IMG/VR virus record: IMGVR_UViG_3300044630_002989
Coordinates: 1-27,446 of that record
Strand: one strand, 5' to 3'
From: a virus
DNA length: 27,446 nucleotides
Below the pieces are notes generated by a model. The model was not told where the DNA came from. It did not search any database and was given only the letters and a program-made list of their open reading frames with translations. Made by a program: the position numbers and the translations under genes. How positions within the stretch are numbered: the stretch's first letter is position 1; every line of letters starts with the position of its first letter. Of the stretch, positions 21,317 to 27,446 are shown piece by piece.

Positions 21317-21397
21317 GGTGTCGTTATAGTCTATGGTCTCCCCTCCGTGTGCGGGTGAGGCTGTGTACGTTCAAGGGAACTATACTATAACGGCACC
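21317..21397 (+). ncRNA. Candidate structured RNA/element with anti-leader sequence
   Basis: GGTGTCGTTATAGT (21317-21330) pairs with ACTATAACGGCACC (21384-21397) with one G-U pair. AUGGU/ACUAU and UCCC/GGGA extend the stem inward. The apical part has GTGTGCGGGTGAGG (21347-21360), the reverse complement of the C(C/T)TCACCC-type leaders with one mismatch to the recT leader. No clear promoter was found, and a terminator lies just upstream. It could therefore be a transcribed RNA or an operator copy left by a rearranged promoter. Confidence 0.35.
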
Positions 21398-21419
21398 GCT
21401 ATTTCTAACATAACATTAC

Positions 21420-21839
21420 ATGAACGAATCAAAGGATTCTTACGAAAAAATACTGGCTGACATGTCCAACTTATTGGACACTCTTGCGGCTGCGGCTGGA
21501 GGAGAAATCAAGGTGCCAGAATACATTATGAAGAACGCGGAGCGTGGACTTCAATTAAACAGAGAAGGTTACGGAGGAGACGGCTTAACAGATAAAACAA
21601 AAAAGGAAGCCAGAGATATGGCAAAGGGTAAGGTAACACTTTCCAAGTGCGTCCGAATGGCTGCTTGGTTTGCCCGACACAAGCCAGATACGCAAACAGA
21701 AGGGTTCAAGAAGAGGTCATCTCCAGACTATCCATCTGCTGGTCTTGTTGCTTGGCTCCTCTGGGGTGGCGACGCAAGCGGTTCAATGAAAGCAGCGGAA
21801 TGGGCAGAAGCCCAAGTCAAGCGCATCAGGGGTGAATAA
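21420..21839 (+). CDS. Small phage protein with WALLWGGD-type domain
   Basis: The C-terminal half reads ARDMAKGKVTLSKCVRMAAW, ARHKPDTQTEGFKK, then PSAGLVAWLLWGGDAS. This conserved phage domain (RARxLxxG, RMxxFFARH, AWxLWGGD) is found alone or inside head maturation/virion polyproteins. The role is not established. The 139-residue protein starts 30 nt after the structured element, without a Shine-Dalgarno. Confidence 0.65.
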   Translation: MNESKDSYEKILADMSNLLDTLAAAAGGEIKVPEYIMKNAERGLQLNREGYGGDGLTDKTKKEARDMAKGKVTLSKCVRMAAWFARHKPDTQTEGFKKRSSPDYPSAGLVAWLLWGGDASGSMKAAEWAEAQVKRIRGE

Positions 21840-21844
21840 CTTTA

Positions 21845-21916
21845 CGGTGGGTAGTTCAACGGATAGAACCTCCGCCTTCTAAGCGGATGATTCGGGTTCG
21901 ATTCCCGACCGACCGA
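21845..21916 (+). tRNA. tRNA-Arg (anticodon UCU)
   Basis: Cloverleaf: acceptor CGGTGGG/CCGACCG (one G-G mismatch at pair 5-68), D-stem GTTC/GAAC, anticodon stem TCCGC/GCGGA with loop CTTCTAA (anticodon TCT), T-arm TCGGG/CCCGA with TTCGATT, discriminator A. CCA is not encoded. It reads AGA, a common arginine codon in these genes. Confidence 0.9.
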
Positions 21917-21964
21917 TTTAAATAGTCTTGCAGGAAGACCAAACAGAACAACATTGAGAAGACG

Positions 21965-22510
21965 ATGTCTTCAAATGTAATACTTGTTACTGGTTTTGCG
22001 AGAACAGGAAAGGATACGTTAGCAAGGGCGATGTCGGTCTACAATCCAAAGTATATGCAGGTATCCTTTGCCGAACCTCTAAAGAGAGCGTGTAACGCAA
22101 TCATGGTTCAGTTAGATGTAGAAATAGATTTCTTCAAAGAAGAGGACAAGGTGGCGAACAGAGAAGTTCTCATAGAGGTGGCTAAGTCCGCAAGAAGGAA
22201 GGACAGAGATGTGTTCGCGAAGATTCTTTCCAAGAAGATTGGCGGTCTGCTAGAGATTGGATACTCTCCAGTCATATCGGATTGGAGATACATAAATGAG
22301 CACGAAGTGCTCTTGAGGACATTTGGTAAAGAAAGAATCGTAACCGTAAACATAATGCGAGACGGCTCAAAGGCGGTATCCGAAGAGGAATTAAACTCTA
22401 TAGCAGAGATTACATCTAAAATAGAATTCGATTACTCAAGGTCTTTTGAAGACGGAGGTGTTGAATCCATTAACGAATGGGGATTCAATATAGCGCAAGA
22501 GAGCCTTTGA
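21965..22510 (+). CDS. Deoxynucleoside monophosphate kinase-like P-loop kinase
   Basis: The P-loop GFARTGKDT occupies residues 10-18, followed by a substrate-type segment QVSFAEPLKRACNAIM and VISDWRYINEHE, which contains the DxRxxNE motif of phage dNMP kinases (T4 gp1-type). It would phosphorylate dNMPs to supply precursors for phage DNA. Length (181) is in the expected range. It lies just after the tRNA, and its stop abuts the stop of the convergent HNH gene. Confidence 0.8.
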   Translation: MSSNVILVTGFARTGKDTLARAMSVYNPKYMQVSFAEPLKRACNAIMVQLDVEIDFFKEEDKVANREVLIEVAKSARRKDRDVFAKILSKKIGGLLEIGYSPVISDWRYINEHEVLLRTFGKERIVTVNIMRDGSKAVSEEELNSIAEITSKIEFDYSRSFEDGGVESINEWGFNIAQESL

Positions 22511-22894
22511 TTACTTATAAGACTCTGGGTCTTTAAGTCTTCTCTCGTTGAAGTGACGAATTCTGTGACAGTTGGAACAGAGCATAATGCACTTCTTAAT
22601 CTCGTTCCAAAACTTTTCGGTACTGGATGTTTTTGAAAACTTTAAATCCTTTTTGCTTGGGTCAAGATGGTGAAAGTCAAAAATTGTATAATTGTTTTTT
22701 GATGACTTAATTCCGCAGTCAGTACACTTTTCTCCAAAGTGTTTATAAGCCTCTATTCTCAAAGCCCTCTTCTTGATGGTCTCCACCTTTCTTCTGCATG
22801 ACCTGCAAGTTGTTCTAAGAGTCTTTGTTTGATTAGAATGAAGACTAAAAGCAGTAAGCGGCTTGGACACATTGCACCTGTTGCACTGCTTCAT
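22511..22894 (-). CDS. HNH endonuclease with N-terminal zinc finger
   Basis: The N-terminus has CNRCN and CRSCR pairs separated by about 25 residues (a small zinc finger). The nuclease part has CTDCG, DFHHLDP (catalytic His) and LCSNCHRIRH. It is a typical 127-residue free-standing phage HNH, perhaps mobile. It lies downstream of a reverse terminator and convergent with the dNMP kinase, with no base between stops. Confidence 0.8.
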   Translation of the reverse strand: MKQCNRCNVSKPLTAFSLHSNQTKTLRTTCRSCRRKVETIKKRALRIEAYKHFGEKCTDCGIKSSKNNYTIFDFHHLDPSKKDLKFSKTSSTEKFWNEIKKCIMLCSNCHRIRHFNERRLKDPESYK

Positions 22895-22903
22895 TGCTGT
22901 AAT

Positions 22904-22929
22904 AAAAAAGAAGCCTCCCTTACGGAGGC
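22904..22929 (-). terminator. Reverse-strand rho-independent terminator
   Basis: GCCTCC/GGAGGC (6 bp, loop GTAAG on the reverse strand) is followed by TTCTTTTTT. It lies just after the stop of the zinc-ribbon gene and before the HNH gene, so it ends the LexA-like/zinc-ribbon unit. Confidence 0.85.
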
Positions 22930-22937
22930 AACTGTTA

Positions 22938-23231
22938 TTACGTCTCTTCTTTGTCTTCTAAGGGCTTTGTAGACTTAACCCCTTGCATTGCTATTGGAAT
23001 GTCTGGGTTGATGTCCCAGAACGTCCTGTCTCCGCATGACATACACCATACGAACCCAGTCCACTTTGCTCCATTTGCAAAGAACGTTGTAACCCTTCCC
23101 CAATCATTGTCTCCGCAAACGCATGCGTTCTTTGGGACATACCTTGACAAGTATACGGTTGGAGAGATGAACCCAATTAGTTCGTCTTCCCGCACAGGAG
23201 TATAAACTCTTTTGCCTTGGGGGTTAAACAA
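22938..23231 (-). CDS. Zinc-ribbon protein (97 aa)
   Basis: CVCGD and CMSCGD make a four-Cys zinc ribbon with a Trp-rich region between them. The 5' end overlaps the LexA-like gene by 55 nt. The longest form starts with TTG 23231, and a GTG at 23195 is a shorter alternative. It may bind DNA or RNA. Function unknown. Confidence 0.55.
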   Translation of the reverse strand: MFNPQGKRVYTPVREDELIGFISPTVYLSRYVPKNACVCGDNDWGRVTTFFANGAKWTGFVWCMSCGDRTFWDINPDIPIAMQGVKSTKPLEDKEET

Positions 23232-23428
23232 ATGGCGCGAGCGCGACCCCTTGTTGCGGTAATGTATCCCTTTCGTTCAAGGGCGTACATGTGTCCGCTT
23301 ACAGCATTCGTGCTAGATAGATTTAACCCATCGCACATCTCTCTGTAAGAGGGAGGATATTGTTTCGTACCAATGTACTGGCTTATAAACGTAAGCACCT
23401 TGGTCTGTTGTTGTGTTATATTATTCAT
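23177..23428 (-). CDS. LexA-like winged-helix DNA-binding protein, no protease domain
   Basis: This 83-residue protein matches the LexA N-terminal domain in order: QQTKVLTFISQYI, YPPSYREMCDGLNL, SSTNAVSGHMYALERKGYI and ARAICLT. The S24-type peptidase domain and cleavage site are absent, so it cannot self-cleave like LexA. It may regulate phage genes or bind host SOS-type operators. It follows the DUF932 terminator, so it is probably transcribed from read-through or a weak local promoter. Confidence 0.75.
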   Translation of the reverse strand: MNNITQQQTKVLTFISQYIGTKQYPPSYREMCDGLNLSSTNAVSGHMYALERKGYITATRGRARAICLTPKAKEFILLCGKTN

Positions 23429-23433
23429 ATAGA

Positions 23434-23465
23434 AAGTAAAAGGGAGGGAGCCGAAGCCCCCTCCC
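23434..23465 (-). terminator. Reverse-strand terminator after DUF932 gene
   Basis: GGGAGGG/CCCTCCC flank a UUCG-type tetraloop (GC-TTCG-GC inside), giving about 10 bp of stem, followed by TTTTACTTT on the reverse strand. It sits between the DUF932 stop and the LexA-like gene. Confidence 0.8.
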
Positions 23466-23472
23466 GATTTGA

Positions 23473-24348
23473 TTAGTTGTTAGATGCGTTCTCAGTGAAC
23501 TCGAACAACTCGCTACCAGCCCTTAGTCCTTCAGAAGACAATACACGAAGTACGCCAGTGGTTGAACGTTCGGCAAGGTCGAATCGCTTGTTTGAAATCT
23601 CGTGTGTCAAGTGCTGTGTGGCAGCATTGTAGAGACTCCAAATTGTCCGCTCCTTGTCTTCTTCATATCGTGGTGCTTCCCAAATCTGACCGATTGATTC
23701 AGCAATACGCTCAGACAAAACCTTACGCTTTGACATGTTCTTTAACGCGTTGTGTCCCTGTTTCTGAGTGATAATCGTTTGAGACATTCTGTTGAACAAT
23801 GGCAACGAACTTGAGTAGTTGTTGATTGCTTCTTCTAATCGTGATTGGAAGAACTCAGTGTTGATGGACATCGTGTGCTTCTTCATAACGCTAACAGTGT
23901 TCGAGGGAACAGCCAATCCGTTAGAGCAGATGATTCGGAACATTCCAACTTGGAAGGAAGCACCAATTGTTCCGTCAAAAGAGTTTTGAACCTTTAGACG
24001 AAGAATAAGGTCATCCTTCTTTTTCTCTCCAACGCTGACACGCTTATCAACGAAGTCGTAGATTGCGTGTGCCCGTGCACCGCCGTGGGTAACGACAATC
24101 TTTCGCTTGCGTTCCCCGAGTGTTAACTTGTCAAACAGTTGCTCTGCTTGACCGAAGAATTCGCTGTTCTGCACGACACCGTAACGGCTCGTTACGCATC
24201 CAAGCGTCTTCATTGTATCGGAACGCTGTGTGCCGTAGAAACTCGTTGGGTTCCCAGCAGCATCATATAGCATGACTTTTTCTACGTGGTAGTCAAAGGT
24301 GCTCGATTGGCGTTCAGTGGTTGTATCTTCAGTATTGTGTGTATTCAT
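23473..24348 (-). CDS. DUF932-family phage protein
   Basis: ATG 24348 (MNTHNTED) is chosen over a longer frame to 24450, because the class promoter leader CCTCACCCATACACAT directly precedes it. The 291-residue protein shows the DUF932/phage-plasmid-like pattern: GCVTSRYGVVQNSEFF near the N-terminus, LRLKVQNSFDGTIGASFQVG and RIICSNGLAVPS in the middle, and a helical C-terminus. Members are common in phages near recombination genes; biochemical role is unclear. Co-regulation with recT and DUF669 suggests DNA metabolism. Confidence 0.75.
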   Translation of the reverse strand: MNTHNTEDTTTERQSSTFDYHVEKVMLYDAAGNPTSFYGTQRSDTMKTLGCVTSRYGVVQNSEFFGQAEQLFDKLTLGERKRKIVVTHGGARAHAIYDFVDKRVSVGEKKKDDLILRLKVQNSFDGTIGASFQVGMFRIICSNGLAVPSNTVSVMKKHTMSINTEFFQSRLEEAINNYSSSLPLFNRMSQTIITQKQGHNALKNMSKRKVLSERIAESIGQIWEAPRYEEDKERTIWSLYNAATQHLTHEISNKRFDLAERSTTGVLRVLSSEGLRAGSELFEFTENASNN

Positions 24349-24356
24349 ATGTGTAT

Positions 24357-24399
24357 GGGTGAGGGTGTACAAGTTGATGGAGAAACAACGGCATGTCAA
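24357..24399 (-). promoter_or_regulatory. DUF932 promoter with CCTCACCC start element
   Basis: Reverse strand: TTGACA (24394-24399), 17 nt, CAACTT (24371-24376), 6 nt, CCTCACCC (24357-24364), then 8 nt to the ATG. The -10 is weak, but spacing is identical to the other three members. Confidence 0.55.
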
Positions 24400-24457
24400 A
24401 TTAAATTTTGATTTATTTTCAAGCCCGTATCTAAGCCGTATTGTGTCCACATAGTTC

Positions 24458-24486
24458 TTGCTATCGTATGACTATTCAATCCAATA
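24458..24486 (+). promoter_or_regulatory. Possible weak promoter for 24505 gene
   Basis: TTGCTA (24458-24463), 17-nt spacer, CCAATA (24481-24486), then 18 nt to ATG 24505 with CTAACTCAC before it. Spacing matches the other promoters, but both boxes are poor. Confidence 0.25.
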
Positions 24487-24504
24487 GAGACCTCTCTAAC
24501 TCAC

Positions 24505-24897
24505 ATGGACTCAAACTATCAAAACGAATCAAATGACCAACCAAGCCACGACCTTACCCTTGGCAATGTTTGCACAGTAATCAAAGGTAAGCACGTTGGC
24601 AAAACTGTCCTTGTAATCAAGGCTGGTGTCCAGACCAAGTTCGGTCTGAGAGCAATCACAGTTGAGCATTATGACGTTGGCGAAGCAAGCCAAGAGAAAG
24701 TCTGGGTATCCCCAGAAGAATTGGCTTACAGTGGTATGGACGATATGCCAACTGCTGAAAGAATTAAAGAGGCAGACTTCCAAGAATGGAAAGCCCGCAA
24801 GGATGCTGGCGTACCACCGAAGTCAGCCTTCCCCAAGAAGACTTGGCAGGGTAAGAGTAATTGGAAAGACAAACGTCCAACCGATACAGGTTTCTAA
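24505..24897 (+). CDS. KOW-like small protein (130 aa)
   Basis: The N-terminal half reads LGNVCTVIKGKHVGKTVLVI, which has the KOW motif of RNA- or protein-binding SH3-like domains (NusG, ribosomal proteins), and continues with strands (LRAITVEHYDV). The C-terminal half is basic and unstructured (KTWQGKSNWKDKRPT). It lies upstream of the primase-helicase, separated by a structured leader. A role in transcription or RNA binding is inferred from the KOW pattern only. Confidence 0.5.
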   Translation: MDSNYQNESNDQPSHDLTLGNVCTVIKGKHVGKTVLVIKAGVQTKFGLRAITVEHYDVGEASQEKVWVSPEELAYSGMDDMPTAERIKEADFQEWKARKDAGVPPKSAFPKKTWQGKSNWKDKRPTDTGF

Positions 24898-24904
24898 TAT
24901 TTTT

Positions 24905-24973
24905 GGGACTGGGAGTGCCAATATGGTAACACTTGGCAGGGTTAGTTCATACCCTTGTTTGGCTCCCAGTTCC
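24905..24973 (+). promoter_or_regulatory. Structured leader of primase-helicase gene with alternative hairpins
   Basis: GGGACTGGGAG (24905-24915) pairs with CTCCCAGTTCC (24963-24973), extended by CCAA/TTGG across a 2-nt bulge. Inside, AGGGT/ACCCT forms a hairpin. An alternative, incompatible hairpin pairs TGCCAA (24916-24921) with TTGGCA (24933-24938). Such switching is attenuator-like. It ends 11 nt before ATG 24985. A T-run after the long stem is not present, so it is not a simple terminator. Confidence 0.4.
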
Positions 24974-24984
24974 TCTATTTCTTT

Positions 24985-27027
24985 ATGACTCCATTTGAAA
25001 GAGCACAAAGGTATGCCCAAGCCGTCCCACCAGCGGTTAGTGGGCAGAGTGGTCATAGCAATACATTCACGCTAGCGACCACCTTGACATACGGGTTTAA
25101 CCTTGGCGAAGGAGAGGCGTATCAGATAATGTCTGAATGGAATCGCTCATGCCAACCTCCTTGGAATGATAAAGATTTAAAGCACAAGATTCGTTCGGCG
25201 ATAAACACGCCACACACCTTATACACGAGAGGGTGGATGCTTGAAGACAACAGCAACCTCGCTCCGAGAAAACTTATGAAAAATGAACAAAACGTAACTC
25301 AATCTGGAAAGTTCAAGGTAAACCTTGGAAAAGCAGCAAGCGAGTCAATGGCTCCGACTGTTAGAATAACAACAAGGGAATTACTGCTAAACTGTTTTAA
25401 GCCAGATGAAGTTATATGCATAACAAACGAAGTGGGTCACGATGAAGACGGAAGGTTCTTCCCATCATCTAAAGGAACGTTCCAAACAACTCAGTGGTGG
25501 GTGGACAACTACTTTGGTGACAGAGAAGACGAACTCTTCCGTGACAAGCCACAAGGTGCTTTCGTTCGCATCAATCCAATCAAGCAAGGAGACTATAGCG
25601 GACGTGACGACAGTGTTTCCATTTTCCGACACGTTCTTGTCGAGTTTGATAGCAGACCCAAAGAAGAACAGTATGCCATCTTTAGACAGTCAAACCTTCC
25701 AATCTCAGCACTGATTGACTCTGGTGGAAAATCAATTCACGCATGGGTTAGAATTGATGCCAAGGACGAAGAAGAATGGCGGCTCCGCCGCCAAGCGGTA
25801 TTTGATTACCTTTCCGATTACGAGCCAGATGCTATGACAAAGAATCCATCTCGCTGGTCACGCCTTGGCGGAATCATGCGCGGATTAAAAGAACAAACCA
25901 TCCTTGCTCTTAATGTCGGTTCAAACTCTTGGAGTGACTGGGTTTCTTACTTAGAGTCATCAGAAGTCCCAGATGAGATATCCGTAGACGACCTGTATGA
26001 GTACGATACCGACAACGACCCCACAACCGTTCTTGGCAACAGATGGTTATGCAGGGGTGGCTCACTATCTATCATCGGTCAGTCGGGCATTGGTAAGTCA
26101 TCCTTCCTCATGCAGATGGCAATCATGCTCGCCATCGGTCGAGACTTCTTTGGCATCCATGTAGTGCGACCTTATAAGTGCGTTGTCATGCAAGCCGAAA
26201 ATGACACAGGTGATTTGGCGGAGGCATTTAAAGGCGTTGTATCATCAATGTCCCTTACTGATGAGGAAAAGGATAGACTAAGAGGGAACATCAAGTTCTA
26301 TCGTGAAACCGTAAAGGTCGGAGAGGCTTTCGTTAAACAGGCAAGAAAATTGATTGTCCATAATAAGGCAGACTTTTTCTTTGCAGACCCTCTGCTATCA
26401 TTTGCAGGTGGCTCACTTAGCGAGCAAGCGTACGCATCACAATTCCTCCGCAACTGGATTCAACCAGTCTTAATGGAAACTGGTTGTGTATGGGTATGGC
26501 TTCATCACACAGGCAAGCCAAAGGATAAAGAGTCTTCCTCTGGTGCAACAGTCAGCGACATCGCTTACTCTGGTCTTGGAAGTTCCGAATTAACTAACTG
26601 GAGCAGAGAGGTGGCGGTCTTACGAAGAACCGATAAGGTTCGTCCGTTCTTTGAACTGATACTTACGAAGCGTGGCAAGAGGGCTGGCATACTTGATAAA
26701 GATGGCAAGACCACCCATACCTTGAATCTACGCCACGCAGAAGGTCGTATTCTATGGGAGGTCAATGACGAGAACGTCATGACCAACTTTGGTCTTAGAG
26801 ACTTAAAGAAGATGGAGCAGATGCCTCCGAATCAACACATGGCAAGGGGAGAGAGCGACCTTGTTAACCACATATCACAAGCACTTGGAATCGGAACCGC
26901 AACGGCACTCGATGTGGCAAACCATCTCATACGCCTGTCGCCAACAAACCCAATCATTATATGGGACCAAACAAAGCAATGCTGGGTTGGTTCAAAGTGG
27001 AAAGAAGGCGGCTTAGACCCTTACTGA
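24985..27027 (+). CDS. Primase-helicase (AEP-like primase plus RepA-like ATPase)
   Basis: ATG 24985 is chosen because the longer frame from TTG 24955 would start inside the leader stem. Residues 1-80 contain a helical PriCT-like module (EAYQIMSEWNRSCQPPWND). A primase-type domain follows with HVLVEFDS (Glu220, Asp222), SGGKSIHAWV (His252) and PSRWSRLGGIMR. A RecA-like ATPase has Walker A GQSGIGKSS (365-373), Walker B FFFADP (Asp468) and WLHHTGKPK. A C-terminal segment may be a winged helix. This is the architecture of phage and plasmid primase-helicases that unwind and prime DNA. Glu in place of the usual first Asp of AEP motif I is notable. Confidence 0.85.
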   Translation: MTPFERAQRYAQAVPPAVSGQSGHSNTFTLATTLTYGFNLGEGEAYQIMSEWNRSCQPPWNDKDLKHKIRSAINTPHTLYTRGWMLEDNSNLAPRKLMKNEQNVTQSGKFKVNLGKAASESMAPTVRITTRELLLNCFKPDEVICITNEVGHDEDGRFFPSSKGTFQTTQWWVDNYFGDREDELFRDKPQGAFVRINPIKQGDYSGRDDSVSIFRHVLVEFDSRPKEEQYAIFRQSNLPISALIDSGGKSIHAWVRIDAKDEEEWRLRRQAVFDYLSDYEPDAMTKNPSRWSRLGGIMRGLKEQTILALNVGSNSWSDWVSYLESSEVPDEISVDDLYEYDTDNDPTTVLGNRWLCRGGSLSIIGQSGIGKSSFLMQMAIMLAIGRDFFGIHVVRPYKCVVMQAENDTGDLAEAFKGVVSSMSLTDEEKDRLRGNIKFYRETVKVGEAFVKQARKLIVHNKADFFFADPLLSFAGGSLSEQAYASQFLRNWIQPVLMETGCVWVWLHHTGKPKDKESSSGATVSDIAYSGLGSSELTNWSREVAVLRRTDKVRPFFELILTKRGKRAGILDKDGKTTHTLNLRHAEGRILWEVNDENVMTNFGLRDLKKMEQMPPNQHMARGESDLVNHISQALGIGTATALDVANHLIRLSPTNPIIIWDQTKQCWVGSKWKEGGLDPY

Positions 27028-27028
27028 T

Positions 27029-27349
27029 ATGCCAAAGTTAAAACAAAAGAAACCCAAGGGGGGGCGCAAGAAGGCGGGGGGGTCTAAGATACCCCGTACC
27101 GAAATACACCAAGCAGTCCACGAAGATAAAACAGTAACATATATCATAAGTTGCTGGACGAAGAGCATGTCAAATCTACCATCCATTGGAAGCAATCTGA
27201 CTGTCATGATGGGAACGGGATACACCGTCAAAGACGGATATGTAGTTAGACTTGAATTAACAGAATCAAAAAATAAAAAAGGGACATACGAGCAGACACT
27301 TGAAAGGGTAAACGGTATGCCGTCTCCAGAATCAAAGTCGCCATTTTGA
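27029..27349 (+). CDS. Small protein with basic N-terminus and SSB-like SPF tail (106 aa)
   Basis: The ATG is 1 nt after the primase-helicase stop, suggesting co-translation. The N-terminus is Lys/Gly-rich (KKPKGGRKKAGGSK), encoded with two G7 runs. The middle is strand-rich (VTYIISCWT; YVVRLELTES), which fits a small beta-barrel. The C-terminus ESKSPF matches the SSB-like tip of the DUF669 protein. ssDNA binding is inferred, not shown. Confidence 0.55.
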   Translation: MPKLKQKKPKGGRKKAGGSKIPRTEIHQAVHEDKTVTYIISCWTKSMSNLPSIGSNLTVMMGTGYTVKDGYVVRLELTESKNKKGTYEQTLERVNGMPSPESKSPF

Positions 27350-27395
27350 CCATACTTTAAACGAAATAAAAAATCGTTAAGTTGGTGTCGGTCTA

Positions 27396-27446
27396 TTAAA
27401 GAAGTTTGCGAAGCAAACTCTTACAGCACTCATCAAGAGTGTTCCG
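27396..27446 (-). CDS. Possible reverse gene, 3' end only
   Basis: On the reverse strand the last 51 bases read NTLDECCKSLLRKLL and stop at 27396. Hairpins AGTTTGC/GCAAACT and CACTC/GAGTG lie in the same stretch, so it may be non-coding instead. The window end prevents a decision. Confidence 0.2.
   Translation of the reverse strand, partial: RNTLDECCKSLLRKLL

Noticed and set aside
21347-21360. Fifth CYTCACCC promoter on the reverse strand
   Set aside because: The leader-like sequence is present, but there is no TTGACA 29 nt upstream on that strand and no gene start follows.
1-27446. CRISPR array, reverse transcriptase or diversity-generating retroelement, integrase
   Set aside because: No regularly spaced repeats, RT motifs or template/variable repeats at the fibre end, and no recombinase was found.

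Overview
The window is one contiguous part of a tailed-phage (Caudoviricetes) genome. A tail-fibre module is at the left, followed by a lysis region, a long run of small accessory genes, and a recombination/replication module at the right. Terminase, portal, capsid and DNA polymerase genes are not present, so this is only part of the genome. The host is probably Gram-negative, because two lipoproteins with spanin-like features lie in the lysis region. I cannot name the host. Almost no start codon is preceded by a Shine-Dalgarno sequence, and promoters look like sigma70 sites (TTGAC, 17 bp spacer).

Layout. 1-5828: virion proteins, ending in a 1285-residue repetitive tail fibre with a glycine-rich tip. 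5828-7576: a tightly overlapping set of small genes with two lipoproteins, a LydA-like holin candidate and another membrane protein. 7578-8249: one reverse gene and a roughly 300-base intergenic stretch with direct repeats and a hairpin. 8250-14030: mostly small overlapping genes, including a HAD phosphatase, a PAPS-reductase-family protein paired with a ParB-like protein (IbrA/IbrB-like), a zinc ribbon, a tiny HEXXH protein and a SWIM zinc-finger protein. 14065-17259: small genes including a histone-fold protein, tiny membrane proteins, an HNH nuclease and a helix-turn-helix protein. 17263-18944 (reverse): acidic protein, RuvC-like resolvase, secreted lysozyme-like enzyme, small unknown. 19025-21248: RecT-like annealase (frame-disrupted), PD-(D/E)XK exonuclease, DUF669/SSB-like protein. 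21420-22510: small virion-type protein, tRNA-Arg(UCU), dNMP kinase. 22511-24348 (reverse): HNH nuclease, zinc ribbon, LexA-like winged-helix protein, DUF932 protein. 24505-27349: KOW-like protein, primase-helicase, and a small protein with an SSB-like tail.

The exonuclease, annealase, SSB-like protein, RuvC-like resolvase and primase-helicase together form a plausible replication and homologous-recombination kit. Four genes of that half (recT-like, DUF669/SSB, DUF932 and the acidic protein at 17263-17682) share an exact promoter layout: TTGACA, 17 nt, a -10 hexamer, 6 nt, then C(C/T)TCACCC. An intergenic element at 21317-21397 carries the reverse complement of this leader motif inside a long stem. 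This is the most unusual signal in the window. It could be a common operator or a trans-pairing RNA.

A second promoter group places the start codon 5-9 nt after the -10 box, which predicts leaderless mRNAs.
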